Positions 17,331 to 24,626 of a stretch of 64,000 bases of DNA are shown here, in pieces (the stretch's first letter is position 1; each line of letters begins with the position of its first letter). Made by a program: the position numbers and the translations under genes. The DNA comes from JBHGXV01 sp041920505 (lineage in GTDB: Bacteria; Bacillota; Bacilli; Brevibacillales; Brevibacillaceae). The stretch lies in the NCBI GenBank assembly GCA_041920505.1, contig JBHGXV010000021.1, positions 62,001 through 126,000 of the forward strand. The letters are read 5' to 3'. The notes beneath the pieces were generated by a model. That model ran no database searches, had not been told where the DNA came from, and saw nothing but the letters and a program-made list of their open reading frames with translations.

Positions 17331-17970
17331 CTTGAAGGGGAAACTGCTGGCTGAAGGGATCGGGACGTATTTTCTCGTGTTTGCCGGCACAGGCGCGATA
17401 ATGGTGGACGAGTTGACCCACCGGATTACCCATGTGGGGGTTGCCATCACGTTCGGGCTTGCGGTCGCGGGACTGATTTATGCGTTTGGTCACATTTCCG
17501 GCGCCCATTTCAACCCTGCGGTGACGATCGCTTTTGCCGTACGGGGGGAGATGGCCGCCAAGCAGGTGCTGCTTTACATCGCGGCGCAATTGCTGGGAGC
17601 GATGGCGGCTAGCGGAACATTACTGGCGTTGTTTGGCAATGTGGCCCATCTCGGAGCAACGCTGCCGCGAAGTCCCTGGATACAAGCGTTTGTGCTGGAG
17701 TTTCTGCTGACGTTTTTGCTGATGATGGTAATTCTTGGATCAGCCGTGGATGCCAGGGCGGTCAAGGGCTTCGCCGGTTTGGCCATCGGCGGTTGTGTCG
17801 GTCTGGAGGCGATGTTTGCCGGTCCGATCTGCGGGGCGTCGATGAATCCGGCCCGCTCCATCGCCCCCGCCCTCCTGTCGGGAGCGACCCAGTATGTGTG
17901 GGTGTACATCGTTGCCGCCATCGGCGGGGCGATGGCAGCGGCATGGGTATCCAGACGCATGATGATCTGA
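17317..17970 (+). CDS. MIP-family channel (AqpS-like aquaglyceroporin) of the ars operon
   Basis: The 217-aa product has six hydrophobic segments and both NPA boxes of the aquaporin fold, HFNPAVTIAFA (about residue 67) and SMNPARSIAPAL (about residue 178). It sits between arsR and arsC, where an ArsB or Acr3 pump is normally found. In Sinorhizobium meliloti an aquaglyceroporin, AqpS, takes this place, and As(III) made by ArsC leaves the cell down its gradient. I infer the same role here. The GTG start overlaps arsR; its ribosome site is weak, suggesting translational coupling. Confidence 0.9.
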   Translation: MTQNDLKGKLLAEGIGTYFLVFAGTGAIMVDELTHRITHVGVAITFGLAVAGLIYAFGHISGAHFNPAVTIAFAVRGEMAAKQVLLYIAAQLLGAMAASGTLLALFGNVAHLGATLPRSPWIQAFVLEFLLTFLLMMVILGSAVDARAVKGFAGLAIGGCVGLEAMFAGPICGASMNPARSIAPALLSGATQYVWVYIVAAIGGAMAAAWVSRRMMI

Positions 17971-17983
17971 AAGGAGAAGCAGG

Positions 17984-18406
17984 ATGGACAAGAAGCGAGT
18001 CTACTTTTTGTGTACCGGCAATTCGTGCCGTAGCCAGATGGCGGAGGGGTTTTTGCGCGCGTTGGGCGGGGACCGTTACGAAGTGGCCAGCGCGGGACTG
18101 GAGGCGCACGGGCTGAATCCGCGCGCGGTGGCGGTGATGCGGGAAGCGGGCGTTGACATCAGCGGCCAGACGTCCGACGTGATCCATCCCGACATCCTGA
18201 ATTCCGCCGATTACGTGATTACGCTGTGCGGTCACGCTGACGAGCACTGTCCGGCCATCGCCAACCGGTCGGCGGTCAAATGGCACTGGGGATTTGACGA
18301 TCCGGCCAAAGCAACGGGGTCGGAAGAAGAGATCATGGACAGCTTCCGGCGTGTGCGCGACGCGATCCGCGAGCGAATCGAGCGGTTTTTGCGGGATGGC
18401 GTCTGA
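17984..18406 (+). CDS. arsC: Arsenate reductase, thioredoxin-coupled type
   Basis: ArsC reduces arsenate to arsenite in the cytosol. The 140-aa product is of the low-molecular-weight phosphatase-fold, thioredoxin-dependent class, with the P-loop CTGNSCR starting at Cys10 and the redox pair Cys82 and Cys89 (TLCGHADEHC). These positions coincide with those of the Staphylococcus enzyme. GGAGAAGCAGG precedes the start. It is the last gene of the arsR operon and is followed by a strong terminator. Confidence 0.95.
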   Translation: MDKKRVYFLCTGNSCRSQMAEGFLRALGGDRYEVASAGLEAHGLNPRAVAVMREAGVDISGQTSDVIHPDILNSADYVITLCGHADEHCPAIANRSAVKWHWGFDDPAKATGSEEEIMDSFRRVRDAIRERIERFLRDGV

Positions 18407-18439
18407 TCCGACGTCTGCCGCCACCCGGGGCCGCAACGG

Positions 18440-18472
18440 AAAAACTCGCCGGGGGCACCGGCGAGTTTTTTG
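18440..18472 (+). terminator. Terminator of the arsR operon
   Basis: AAAAACTCGCCGG pairs with CCGGCGAGTTTTT around GGGCA; the T run also allows termination of the opposing minus-strand gene. Confidence 0.92.
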
Positions 18473-18503
18473 TGGTGCGCGCGGGATAATCCGATCGCGA
18501 GCG

Positions 18504-19310
18504 TCACTTCCGATAGTTGATTTTGATCATGGCTGGTATGGCGAGCAGTTGCAGATACAAGCTGTGATCTTCGCGCCAATTGCCGTGAAAGCGGACCAAA
18601 TCGTCGGAAATGGTGAAGTAATCCTGATTTCTCGAAGGCAACCCCATGTTCAGAAATTCAAGCAAGATCGAGCCGTTTTTATCGCGCAAGGTGATTCTGT
18701 GGTTGAAACCCTCCCCTTTGGTCTCGGCGATGAGCGATCCTTTTTCATCTTCCACTTTCAGGCCAAACAAGAAGGGATTCGTTCGATAGCGGGCGATCCT
18801 CTCCCCGCTGGGAAGGTATACGTCAATATAGGGGGGCAACCCCGTTTTTTGCTTGAGAACCAATCTGCACGTTCCTGATGCGTCCGAGACGAAAAACGTT
18901 CGGCTCAAAAATGAATCGGCATGGGGAAGGAAAGTAAAAATCCTGTTGAGGAGGCTCTTTTTCTCCCGGAATTCAGCGAACACGTTTCCGCTCACGGTAA
19001 AATAGCGATAGCAGAGATCCAATCCGCCCAACTGTTTTACCATGAATTCCTGTCCAAGAAAGCAAAAATCGGTGGCGGTGGATTCTGTACTCCCATTTTT
19101 CATCACAGCTTTTTTGTTGGATTGATAAGCGAGTACGAACAAGATGAGAGATAACAGCCAAAATTCGGCCGCAGCGAGACCTGCTTGCCAAAAGGGTTTG
19201 TGATTCACCCCAAGCTCGTACCCACCCGCGCCTACACCGAACAAAAAGGTCAACACGGCAACCGCGAATGCGTTACGTGCATGTTTCTTATGGTGTTCGA
19301 ACCAGTTCAT
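18504..19310 (-). CDS. Membrane-anchored protein with a possible tubby/LURP-one-like domain
   Basis: The 268-aa product starts with two hydrophobic segments (about residues 15-35 and 45-65). A cytosolic beta-rich region follows with repeated motifs such as RTFFVSDASGTCRLVLKQK, GLKVEDEKGSLIAET and ITLRDKNGSILLEF. This strand-turn pattern is reminiscent of the tubby C-terminal/LURP-one fold (PLSCR-YxjI like), but the match is by eye only. GGGGAGGAA precedes the start at 19310. GC content is lower than in the flanking ars genes. It is co-directional with a membrane protein/XRE pair upstream. Confidence 0.6.
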   Translation of the reverse strand: MNWFEHHKKHARNAFAVAVLTFLFGVGAGGYELGVNHKPFWQAGLAAAEFWLLSLILFVLAYQSNKKAVMKNGSTESTATDFCFLGQEFMVKQLGGLDLCYRYFTVSGNVFAEFREKKSLLNRIFTFLPHADSFLSRTFFVSDASGTCRLVLKQKTGLPPYIDVYLPSGERIARYRTNPFLFGLKVEDEKGSLIAETKGEGFNHRITLRDKNGSILLEFLNMGLPSRNQDYFTISDDLVRFHGNWREDHSLYLQLLAIPAMIKINYRK

Positions 19311-19413
19311 CTGCTCGTTCCTCCCCGGATTCGAACCTTCCTGGTGTTCCTGGCGCGAAGAAGATTTGCTCCAATGATATTTGTTCGACCTCAAATCGCA
19401 TCACGTCCCGCAT

Positions 19414-19608
19414 TCACTCATTGTAGAGAAACAATTCATCCACACGGGTCTCAAGCACTTCGGCGAGTTTGAACGCCAATTCCAGCGAGGGATCGTATTT
19501 ATTGTTCTCGATCGCATGAATGGTCTGGCGCGAAACACCGCATCGAATGGCCAGTTCTTCCTGGGAGATGCCGCGGATTTTACGCAATTGTTTGATGATG
19601 TTTTTCAT
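19414..19608 (-). CDS. Small XRE-family transcriptional regulator
   Basis: The 64-aa product is one helix-turn-helix of the Cro/CI type (ISQEELAIRCGVSRQTIHAIE, residues 13-33, quoted in part) with the typical ending EVLETRVDELFLY. These stand-alone regulators commonly sit next to a small membrane protein gene and regulate it. GAGGG lies very close to the ATG at 19608. An in-frame ATG at 19623 overlaps the stop of the upstream gene as ATGA and is an alternative start. Confidence 0.88.
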   Translation of the reverse strand: MKNIIKQLRKIRGISQEELAIRCGVSRQTIHAIENNKYDPSLELAFKLAEVLETRVDELFLYNE

Positions 19609-19619
19609 ATTCCCTCGCA

Positions 19620-19922
19620 TCATGACCGCTTCCAGCAATAATAGCCGAAAAACAGTACATAAACCGTAACGGCAGTGCCTAAAAGCGCTGGAATCCCGAT
19701 GCTCTCTTCTCTCGCAAGAACAGGAGAGAGATCCAGGTTTGTAATCAGCAACAATGTCTTGAGACCGGCCCAAACGATGAGTAAACTCCATGTTCCCAGC
19801 CCGGCGTATTGGGCGATGTGCTTCATTCGTTCGTCTCCGTTGTCTTGCCGCAGCAGGGAAAAAATCCAGATCAACAACAAGAACCCGGCAATCAGAAACA
19901 GGAATTTCAACCCGATCGTCAT
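19620..19922 (-). CDS. Small membrane protein paired with the XRE regulator (DUF2178-like)
   Basis: The 100-aa product has three predicted transmembrane helices and a cytosolic loop DNGDERMKHIAQYAG after the first. This resembles small membrane proteins (DUF2178/DUF3784-like) that travel with YgzD-type regulators. GGAGGG precedes the ATG. Its stop overlaps a possible start of the regulator. Function is unknown; similar pairs are linked to membrane stress or toxin immunity, which is inference here. Confidence 0.7.
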   Translation of the reverse strand: MTIGLKFLFLIAGFLLLIWIFSLLRQDNGDERMKHIAQYAGLGTWSLLIVWAGLKTLLLITNLDLSPVLAREESIGIPALLGTAVTVYVLFFGYYCWKRS

Positions 19923-19938
19923 TGTTTTCCCTCCAACA

Positions 19939-20007
19939 TGTAAAAAATATTTTACACAAAGGATTATAGGAAGCCCGTTTTGTCATGTTAAATGTTTTTT
20001 TACATTT
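19939..20007 (-). promoter_or_regulatory. Promoter and palindromic operators of the membrane protein/XRE cassette
   Basis: Reading leftward, TTAACA (19986-19991) and TATAAT (19963-19968) are 17 bases apart. Two inverted repeats flank them: TGTAAAA..TTTTACA with a 4-base centre (19939-19956) and AAATGT..ACATTT with a 6-base centre (19990-20007). Both share a TGTAAA/TTTACA-like arm and could bind the encoded XRE protein. Confidence 0.55.
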
Positions 20008-20061
20008 TGCCAATCCTTTTCCTGTCTCTCTGATCGACCGTGGCGTGAAAAGAAAAAATGA

Positions 20062-20090
20062 TTGCAAAATACAAATAATCGGTGTATAAA
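20062..20090 (+). promoter_or_regulatory. Promoter of the marR gene with predicted operator
   Basis: TTGCAA (20062-20067) and TATAAA (20085-20090) are 17 bases apart. The 13-mer TTGCAAAATACAA at 20062-20074 covers the -35 box. It recurs in inverted orientation with one central mismatch at 20599-20611, upstream of the permease gene. Confidence 0.65.
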
Positions 20091-20115
20091 ATAAAGCAGG
20101 GAAGAGGTGACAACA

Positions 20116-20562
20116 ATGGAAACCGTTCGCGAGTTGTTTCAGGCCATGACCAGGCGGATCGGTTTGTTGAACAAGACATGCTGCAGCGTGGAGGGCGTCG
20201 ATGTGTCGGTCGTGCAAAGCCACATTCTTTACGAAATCGACCGCAATCATCAGCCGTCGATCCAACAGGTCGCCGAGATTCTCGGCGTCGATGTGACCAC
20301 GCTCAGCCGGCAGGTGCAGACGCTCGTCGAGATGGGGTTGGTGAAAAAAATGCCGTACCCAAAGGATCGCCGGGTGCAAATCCTGTCGTTGACCGAGGCG
20401 GGCAAACGCATCGCCGACTACATCGATCGCGTGATGGCCTCGTACTACGACGAGATTTTCTCGCACATGACTCCGTTTGAGCGGGAGACGGTCATCCGCT
20501 CGCTCCGCTTGTTGAACGAGGCGATGGCGAAGTCGAAGAGATGCTGCCATCCGATGGGGTGA
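20116..20562 (+). CDS. MarR-family regulator with two vicinal cysteine pairs
   Basis: The 148-aa product is a winged-helix MarR protein (HTH region IQQVAEILGVDVTTLSRQV, wing MPYPKDRRVQ). Unusually it carries two adjacent cysteine pairs, Cys22-Cys23 in NKTCCSVEG and Cys143-Cys144 in KRCCHPMG at the extreme C-terminus. These could bind trivalent arsenicals or soft metals. AGAGG upstream supports 20116; a GTG at 20107 is an alternative. It precedes an ArsP-like permease and a cysteine-pair microprotein, and predicted operators lie before it and before the permease. Confidence 0.85.
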   Translation: METVRELFQAMTRRIGLLNKTCCSVEGVDVSVVQSHILYEIDRNHQPSIQQVAEILGVDVTTLSRQVQTLVEMGLVKKMPYPKDRRVQILSLTEAGKRIADYIDRVMASYYDEIFSHMTPFERETVIRSLRLLNEAMAKSKRCCHPMG

Positions 20563-20598
20563 TTCCGGGAGATTCGCCTCATCTTTTTTGGAGAATAC

Positions 20599-20611
20599 TT
20601 GTATATTGCAA
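20599..20611 (+). promoter_or_regulatory. Second predicted MarR operator, upstream of the permease gene
   Basis: TTGTATATTGCAA is the reverse complement of the 13-mer at 20062-20074 except for the central base. It lies 17 bases before the permease start. Confidence 0.55.
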
Positions 20612-20627
20612 ATAAGGGGCTGGTGGT

Positions 20628-21494
20628 ATGTGGTCGGATGTGATGCAGAGCTTTTTGTCGATCGCCGTGGAGTTGACGCTGCTGTTTTTCGCCATCTCGT
20701 TCGTCGTCAGTCTGCTGCAAGGGGTGATCCCCTATGAGAAGCTGGAGCGCGTTTTGCAGGGAAAACACACCGCTTGGGGCACAGTGATGGCACTCGTCTT
20801 CGCGTTTGTCACCCCGTTCTGTTCCTGCTCGACGATTCCGGTGGTGGTGAATCTGCTTACCAAACGGGTGCGTTTCGGGATTGTCATGGTCTTCCTGTTT
20901 GCCTCCCCGGTACTGGACCCGACGATCATCACCCTGATGGCGGCGATGCTGGGAGTGAAAGTGGCGGTTGCGTATACCCTGATCACCTCTGTTCTGTCGG
21001 TGCTGATCGGGTTTGCGCTGGAGCGGCTCGGCTTCGAGAAGCATGTCAAACAGGTGGTGATGACCGGCTACACGGAACAGAATCGTGGCTTCAGCATCAA
21101 GACAGCGCTGGCGGAGACGGTCGGACTGTTTCGTACCGTCTACCCGTACCTGTTGATCGGCGCTGCGATCGGGTCGGTGATTCACGGGCTGGTTCCGACA
21201 GGCTGGATTACCGCCTATCTGGGCGGCGACCGGTGGTGGATGGTTCCGCTCGCCGCGATTGTCGGGATACCGCTGTACATCCGCTTGTCGACGATGATTC
21301 CGATCTCGCAGATCATGGTGGCCAAAGGCATGGCGCTTGCCCCGGCGATGGCGTTGATGATCAGTTCGGCCGGAGCCAGTTTGCCGGAGTTGACCCTGCT
21401 TGGTTCCATATTCCACAAACGGCTGGTCGCCGCCTTCGTCGTCTCGGTGTTCGGGATGTCGACATTGTCCGGATGGTTATTCTACATTCTCTAA
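20628..21494 (+). CDS. arsP: ArsP/DUF318-family permease
   Basis: The 288-aa product is an eight-helix permease of the PF03773 type, with the signature TPFCSCSTIPVVVNLL near residues 63-78 and a second half carrying GIPLYIRLSTMIPISQI. ArsP members export trivalent organoarsenicals such as methylarsenite; related proteins export copper or zinc. The TerC-distal ars operon, the cysteine-rich regulator and the ArsN1-like neighbour favour the arsenic role. The gene symbol is therefore by family and context, not proof. A microprotein gene follows after 21 bases. Confidence 0.85.
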   Translation: MWSDVMQSFLSIAVELTLLFFAISFVVSLLQGVIPYEKLERVLQGKHTAWGTVMALVFAFVTPFCSCSTIPVVVNLLTKRVRFGIVMVFLFASPVLDPTIITLMAAMLGVKVAVAYTLITSVLSVLIGFALERLGFEKHVKQVVMTGYTEQNRGFSIKTALAETVGLFRTVYPYLLIGAAIGSVIHGLVPTGWITAYLGGDRWWMVPLAAIVGIPLYIRLSTMIPISQIMVAKGMALAPAMALMISSAGASLPELTLLGSIFHKRLVAAFVVSVFGMSTLSGWLFYIL

Positions 21495-21515
21495 AAGGAA
21501 AAAGGAGGAGTTTCC

Positions 21516-21671
21516 ATGGGGTTGCTGCAACGACTTTTCGGGAAGAAAGAAAGCGCGTGCTGCCAGATCAAGATCGAAGAGGTGAAACAGGAGTCGAAAA
21601 CGTCCTGTTGCGCTGCGGAGAACGAGCAAGCGGATCAACCTCGCGGCGGCACCGGGACGTGCTGCAAATGA
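21516..21671 (+). CDS. 51-aa microprotein with three vicinal cysteine pairs
   Basis: A very strong ribosome site (AAAGGAGGAG) precedes ATG at 21516. The 51-residue product opens with MGLLQRLFGKKES and contains Cys15-Cys16, Cys31-Cys32 and Cys49-Cys50, ending in CCK. The rest is charged and probably unstructured. Adjacent cysteine pairs are the arsenite-binding feature of the ArsD metallochaperone, and the cognate MarR also has two. I infer a soft-metalloid buffer or chaperone for the permease. It lies 21 bases after arsP and 22 before the acetyltransferase gene, so it is within the operon. Confidence 0.8.
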   Translation: MGLLQRLFGKKESACCQIKIEEVKQESKTSCCAAENEQADQPRGGTGTCCK

Positions 21672-21693
21672 CGGCACAATAGGGGGCATACCG

Positions 21694-22185
21694 ATGGACC
21701 TGTTTGTTCGACCAGCAAACGAAGAAGATCTTGAGGCGATTCTCACGATTTACAATCAGGGAATTGCCGACCGAATCGCGACGCTGGAGTCGGAGGAAAA
21801 AGATCTTGCCTACATGGCAGACTGGTTCAGAGAACACGGGGGCAGGTACGCGGTACTGGTCGCCGAAGCGGGCAGCCAGGTGGTCGGATGGGCGTCACTC
21901 AATCGCTATTCCCATCGCTGTGCCTATACCGGAGTGGCCGACCTGTCCGTCTACGTAGAGCGCGGTTGGCGGGGAAGGGGCGTGGGGCGCACGCTCCTGC
22001 AACACCTGGAAGGGGTGGCCCGACAAAACAGGTTCCACAAGATCGTCCTGTTTACGTTTCCGTTCAACGCGCTGGGGCAGGGCCTGTACCGTAGAAGCGG
22101 TTATCGCGAAGTGGGGGTGTTCCGCAACCAGGGAATCCTGGACGGAGCGTTCGTCGATGTGATGGCGATGGAGAAGCTGTTGTAG
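21694..22185 (+). CDS. GNAT acetyltransferase, ArsN1-like
   Basis: The 163-aa product belongs to the phosphinothricin acetyltransferase branch of the GNAT family. It has RPANEEDLEAILTIYNQGI at the N-terminus and the acetyl-CoA loop RGWRGRGVGRTLL (about residues 90-102). ArsN1 proteins of this kind acetylate the organoarsenical antibiotic arsinothricin. Placement after an arsP gene supports that assignment, although phosphinothricin or methionine sulfoximine acetylation is equally compatible with the sequence. AGGGGG precedes the start. Confidence 0.82.
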   Translation: MDLFVRPANEEDLEAILTIYNQGIADRIATLESEEKDLAYMADWFREHGGRYAVLVAEAGSQVVGWASLNRYSHRCAYTGVADLSVYVERGWRGRGVGRTLLQHLEGVARQNRFHKIVLFTFPFNALGQGLYRRSGYREVGVFRNQGILDGAFVDVMAMEKLL

Positions 22186-22210
22186 CGGGATGGCCGACAG
22201 GATTGGCCGG

Positions 22211-22588
22211 TCATGAGCCGTGCTTCTTTTCCGACAGATACTGTATTGATTTGGTTCCGACGCCGACCCATGTCTCGAGAATGGCCTGCGCTCCGGCGAT
22301 GGATAGGATAAAAATTACCGGCAGGGCGATGCGCGGGACGAACAGATAGGCAGTGCCGATCAGGATCGCGCTCCACACTCCCGTGCACCAGTAACAGGTT
22401 AGCAGATAGCCGATCTTCGACGCAGGAACGTTCTTCGTCGACACGTGTCCATCCTCGTCGACGACTTTCTTTTTCTTGAGAAACGGATTGCGCAGAAACT
22501 CGGTAATTTTGTCAAACACGATCAGATGGGTAAAGCGGTAGCTGGCCAGTATGATCATCAGGTACGTCATCCAGGTGAGATTCCTCAT
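22211..22588 (-). CDS. DUF1360 family membrane protein
   Basis: The 125-aa product has three to four hydrophobic segments. It carries the DUF1360 pattern: ASYRFTHLIVFDKITEFLRNPF near the N-terminus, and GYLLTCYWCTGVWSAILIG in the middle with a Cys-Trp-Cys motif. The family is common in spore-forming Bacilli and has no established function. AAGGAG nine bases upstream supports the start. It is a single gene, convergent with the arsN1-like gene. Confidence 0.82.
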   Translation of the reverse strand: MRNLTWMTYLMIILASYRFTHLIVFDKITEFLRNPFLKKKKVVDEDGHVSTKNVPASKIGYLLTCYWCTGVWSAILIGTAYLFVPRIALPVIFILSIAGAQAILETWVGVGTKSIQYLSEKKHGS

Positions 22589-22725
22589 CGGCGTTTCTCC
22601 TTGTCGTCGGTCGTTCCGCACGCAGTCTACCCACATGGTTTGCCGTTTGGTGCCGATTTATGCGTTGTTTCCTGTTCCTTGCAGGCCGTCCATCAATCTA
22701 TCATCCCCACAGGGCGAAATCGATA

Positions 22726-22731
22726 TATAAT
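22726..22731 (+). promoter_or_regulatory. -10 box upstream of the TolC-like gene
   Basis: A perfect TATAAT lies 48 bases before the start codon; no convincing -35 element is seen. Confidence 0.4.
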
Positions 22732-22778
22732 GAGAGGTGGAAATTGCTATATGCGCAGGCATCAAAGGAGGGAACTTC

Positions 22779-24269
22779 ATGCAATATCCATACTCCAAAC
22801 GCGCCTGGCTGGCGATGGGCATGGCGGTGGTGCTCGGAGTGTCGGCCCCGCCCGCTGTGGCGAACCAAACGTCGACATCGGCTCATGCGTCCGGCGTACA
22901 GGTACAAGTAAACGATCGGCTGATCCAGTATTCGGACGCAATTCCGTTCATCGACGCGCAAAGCAACCGAACCATGGTGCCGGTGCGTTTCGTCAGTGAA
23001 GCGCTGGGGGCGAAGGTTGCGTGGGAACCGGCGACCCGCCAGGTGAAGATTACCCAAGGGAACAAACAGATTGACTTGACGATCGGACAGGCGGACGTGT
23101 CGGTTGACGGCAAGGTGATCCACCTGGATGCCGCGCCGCTGATCCGGCAGGACCGCACGTTTGTGCCGCTGCGGTTTGTCAGCGAGGCACTCGGCGCCCA
23201 AGTCCAGTGGCAGGCCGCCGAGAAACGGGTGCTGATTCGCACTACGCAAGACAATCCGGCCAACAAGGCGGAGACGCTGACGATCGATCAGGCAGTCGAT
23301 CTGGCCATGAAGGGCAACGCCGATCTGAAGTCGCTGCGGCTTGACGTGGATTCGGCCGACGTGAACGCCCGCCTGGTGAACGCCAAGGTGAAGGAAATCC
23401 CGTCCGACTTTGTCACCACGCTGGAGATCGCCCAGCAAAAATACGTCAACGACGCCAAGGCGCAGATGGCGAAAAAGGTAAACGCCATGTACCTGAAAGC
23501 CACGGAGAACAAGATCAAGCTGGGCGCGCAAAAAGCGTTCTACGATCTGTTGCACGCGGAAGCGGAGCTGGCGCTGAAACAGCAAAGTGTGGAGCGGGCG
23601 CAGACACAAGTGAAAATGGCGCAGGCCGCGTTTCAGGTGGGCACGCGCGCCAAGACAGACGTGCTGCAGGCGCAGGCCGGATTGGCTGGTGCGCAGGCGG
23701 AGTTGGCCGACGCCAAGAACAACCGGGAAGTGGCCCGGATGAAACTGAACCAGTTTATCGGCGTCGACCTGAACAAAGAGTGGAAACTGGTGGATGACGG
23801 GAAGACGGCGGGCGACGTGACGATCCCGCTCGACGAGGCCATCCGGCAGGCGACCAGCCAGCGCGCCGAGGTCCTGCAAAAACAAGAGGAGCTGAAAGTG
23901 GCCGAACTCAATCTGGAGTTGATCAGCAAATACTCGTCGGTGGCCACCTATCAGGGAATGATCAGCCAAAACGACGTGGAAAAGGCGAAAATGGCGATCG
24001 AGGACGCCAAGCGGGATGTGACGGTCGAAGTCTCGCAGGCGTACTATCAATTGCAGGCTGCCAAAGAGGCGATCGAAGCGACGAAAAAAGCGAAAGAAGC
24101 GGCTGCGGAAAACTATCGTCTGACCCTCTTGCGCTTCGAAAACGGGATGGCCACCACGCTGGAAGTGCTGCAAGCGGCGGAAGAGCTGTCCAATCGCGAA
24201 CACCAACACCAGACCATGGTGCACAACTACAATCTGGCCGTGGTCAGCTTCCAAAACGCTCTGGGATAA
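22779..24269 (+). CDS. Secreted protein: copper amine oxidase N-terminal-like domain plus TolC-like helical domain
   Basis: The 496-aa product has a Sec signal peptide (residues 1 to about 27, AWLAMGMAVVLGVSAPPAVA). A duplicated copper amine oxidase N1-like module follows at 40-165, with MVPVRFVSEALGAKV and FVPLRFVSEALGAQV. From about 175 to the end it is a coiled-coil TolC/OEP-like repeat, including AFQVGTRAKTDVLQAQAGL and LRFENGMATTLEVLQAAEEL. A Gram-positive cell has no outer membrane, so the protein is probably a cell wall-associated or periplasm-like scaffold. No efflux pump gene is adjacent. AAAGGAGGG fixes the start at 22779. Confidence 0.88.
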   Translation: MQYPYSKRAWLAMGMAVVLGVSAPPAVANQTSTSAHASGVQVQVNDRLIQYSDAIPFIDAQSNRTMVPVRFVSEALGAKVAWEPATRQVKITQGNKQIDLTIGQADVSVDGKVIHLDAAPLIRQDRTFVPLRFVSEALGAQVQWQAAEKRVLIRTTQDNPANKAETLTIDQAVDLAMKGNADLKSLRLDVDSADVNARLVNAKVKEIPSDFVTTLEIAQQKYVNDAKAQMAKKVNAMYLKATENKIKLGAQKAFYDLLHAEAELALKQQSVERAQTQVKMAQAAFQVGTRAKTDVLQAQAGLAGAQAELADAKNNREVARMKLNQFIGVDLNKEWKLVDDGKTAGDVTIPLDEAIRQATSQRAEVLQKQEELKVAELNLELISKYSSVATYQGMISQNDVEKAKMAIEDAKRDVTVEVSQAYYQLQAAKEAIEATKKAKEAAAENYRLTLLRFENGMATTLEVLQAAEELSNREHQHQTMVHNYNLAVVSFQNALG

Positions 24270-24313
24270 CAGCAATGGGCTTCGGCCGCGTCTGTGGAGG
24301 CCCTGATGACGAC

Positions 24314-24360
24314 CAAACTCCCTCCAGCCCGGTGTTGGGCCGCGAGGGAGTTTGATTTTA
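24314..24360. terminator. Bidirectional terminator after the TolC-like gene
   Basis: CAAACTCCCTC (24314-24324) pairs with GAGGGAGTTTG (24344-24354), followed by ATTTTA. The same stem recurs at 36004-36040. Confidence 0.85.
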
Positions 24361-24591
24361 CCGGTTTCTGGACACCTCTGTTGCATGGATAGACTTGATC
24401 TTATCCCGCTGATCTGCGTTGTCTTTCGCGATTTCCATGGAAACGTCCTGGACAAGTACATATTCCTTGCCATCGAGTAACGATGTTTCCGTCACCCTTG
24501 CCGTATAGGTAAAATCTGATTCCGTTTTTGACGTAATCTTTTCCTGGTCAAAGGAGATGCGTTTCTCATGATGAACGCTCCCTCCTTTCAT
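24358..24591 (-). CDS. Hypothetical protein, possibly a gene remnant
   Basis: The 77-aa frame has a natural-looking charged composition (FDQEKITSKTESDFTYTARV, EYVLVQDVSMEIAKDN). Its only ATG lies before, not after, the strong AAAGGAGGG site. The ATG correctly spaced from that site is in another frame and stops after 25 codons. This suggests a frameshifted or decayed gene. No family is recognised. Confidence 0.35.
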   Translation of the reverse strand: MKGGSVHHEKRISFDQEKITSKTESDFTYTARVTETSLLDGKEYVLVQDVSMEIAKDNADQRDKIKSIHATEVSRNR

Positions 24592-24626
24592 TTCAAAAAG
24601 ATAAGGGATGCCTGATATCGCTTGCT

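Noticed and set aside
21694..22185. Calling the GNAT gene a phosphinothricin resistance determinant (pat/bar)
   Set aside because: The family does not separate cleanly by eye, and the arsenic neighbourhood fits an ArsN1-like role better.
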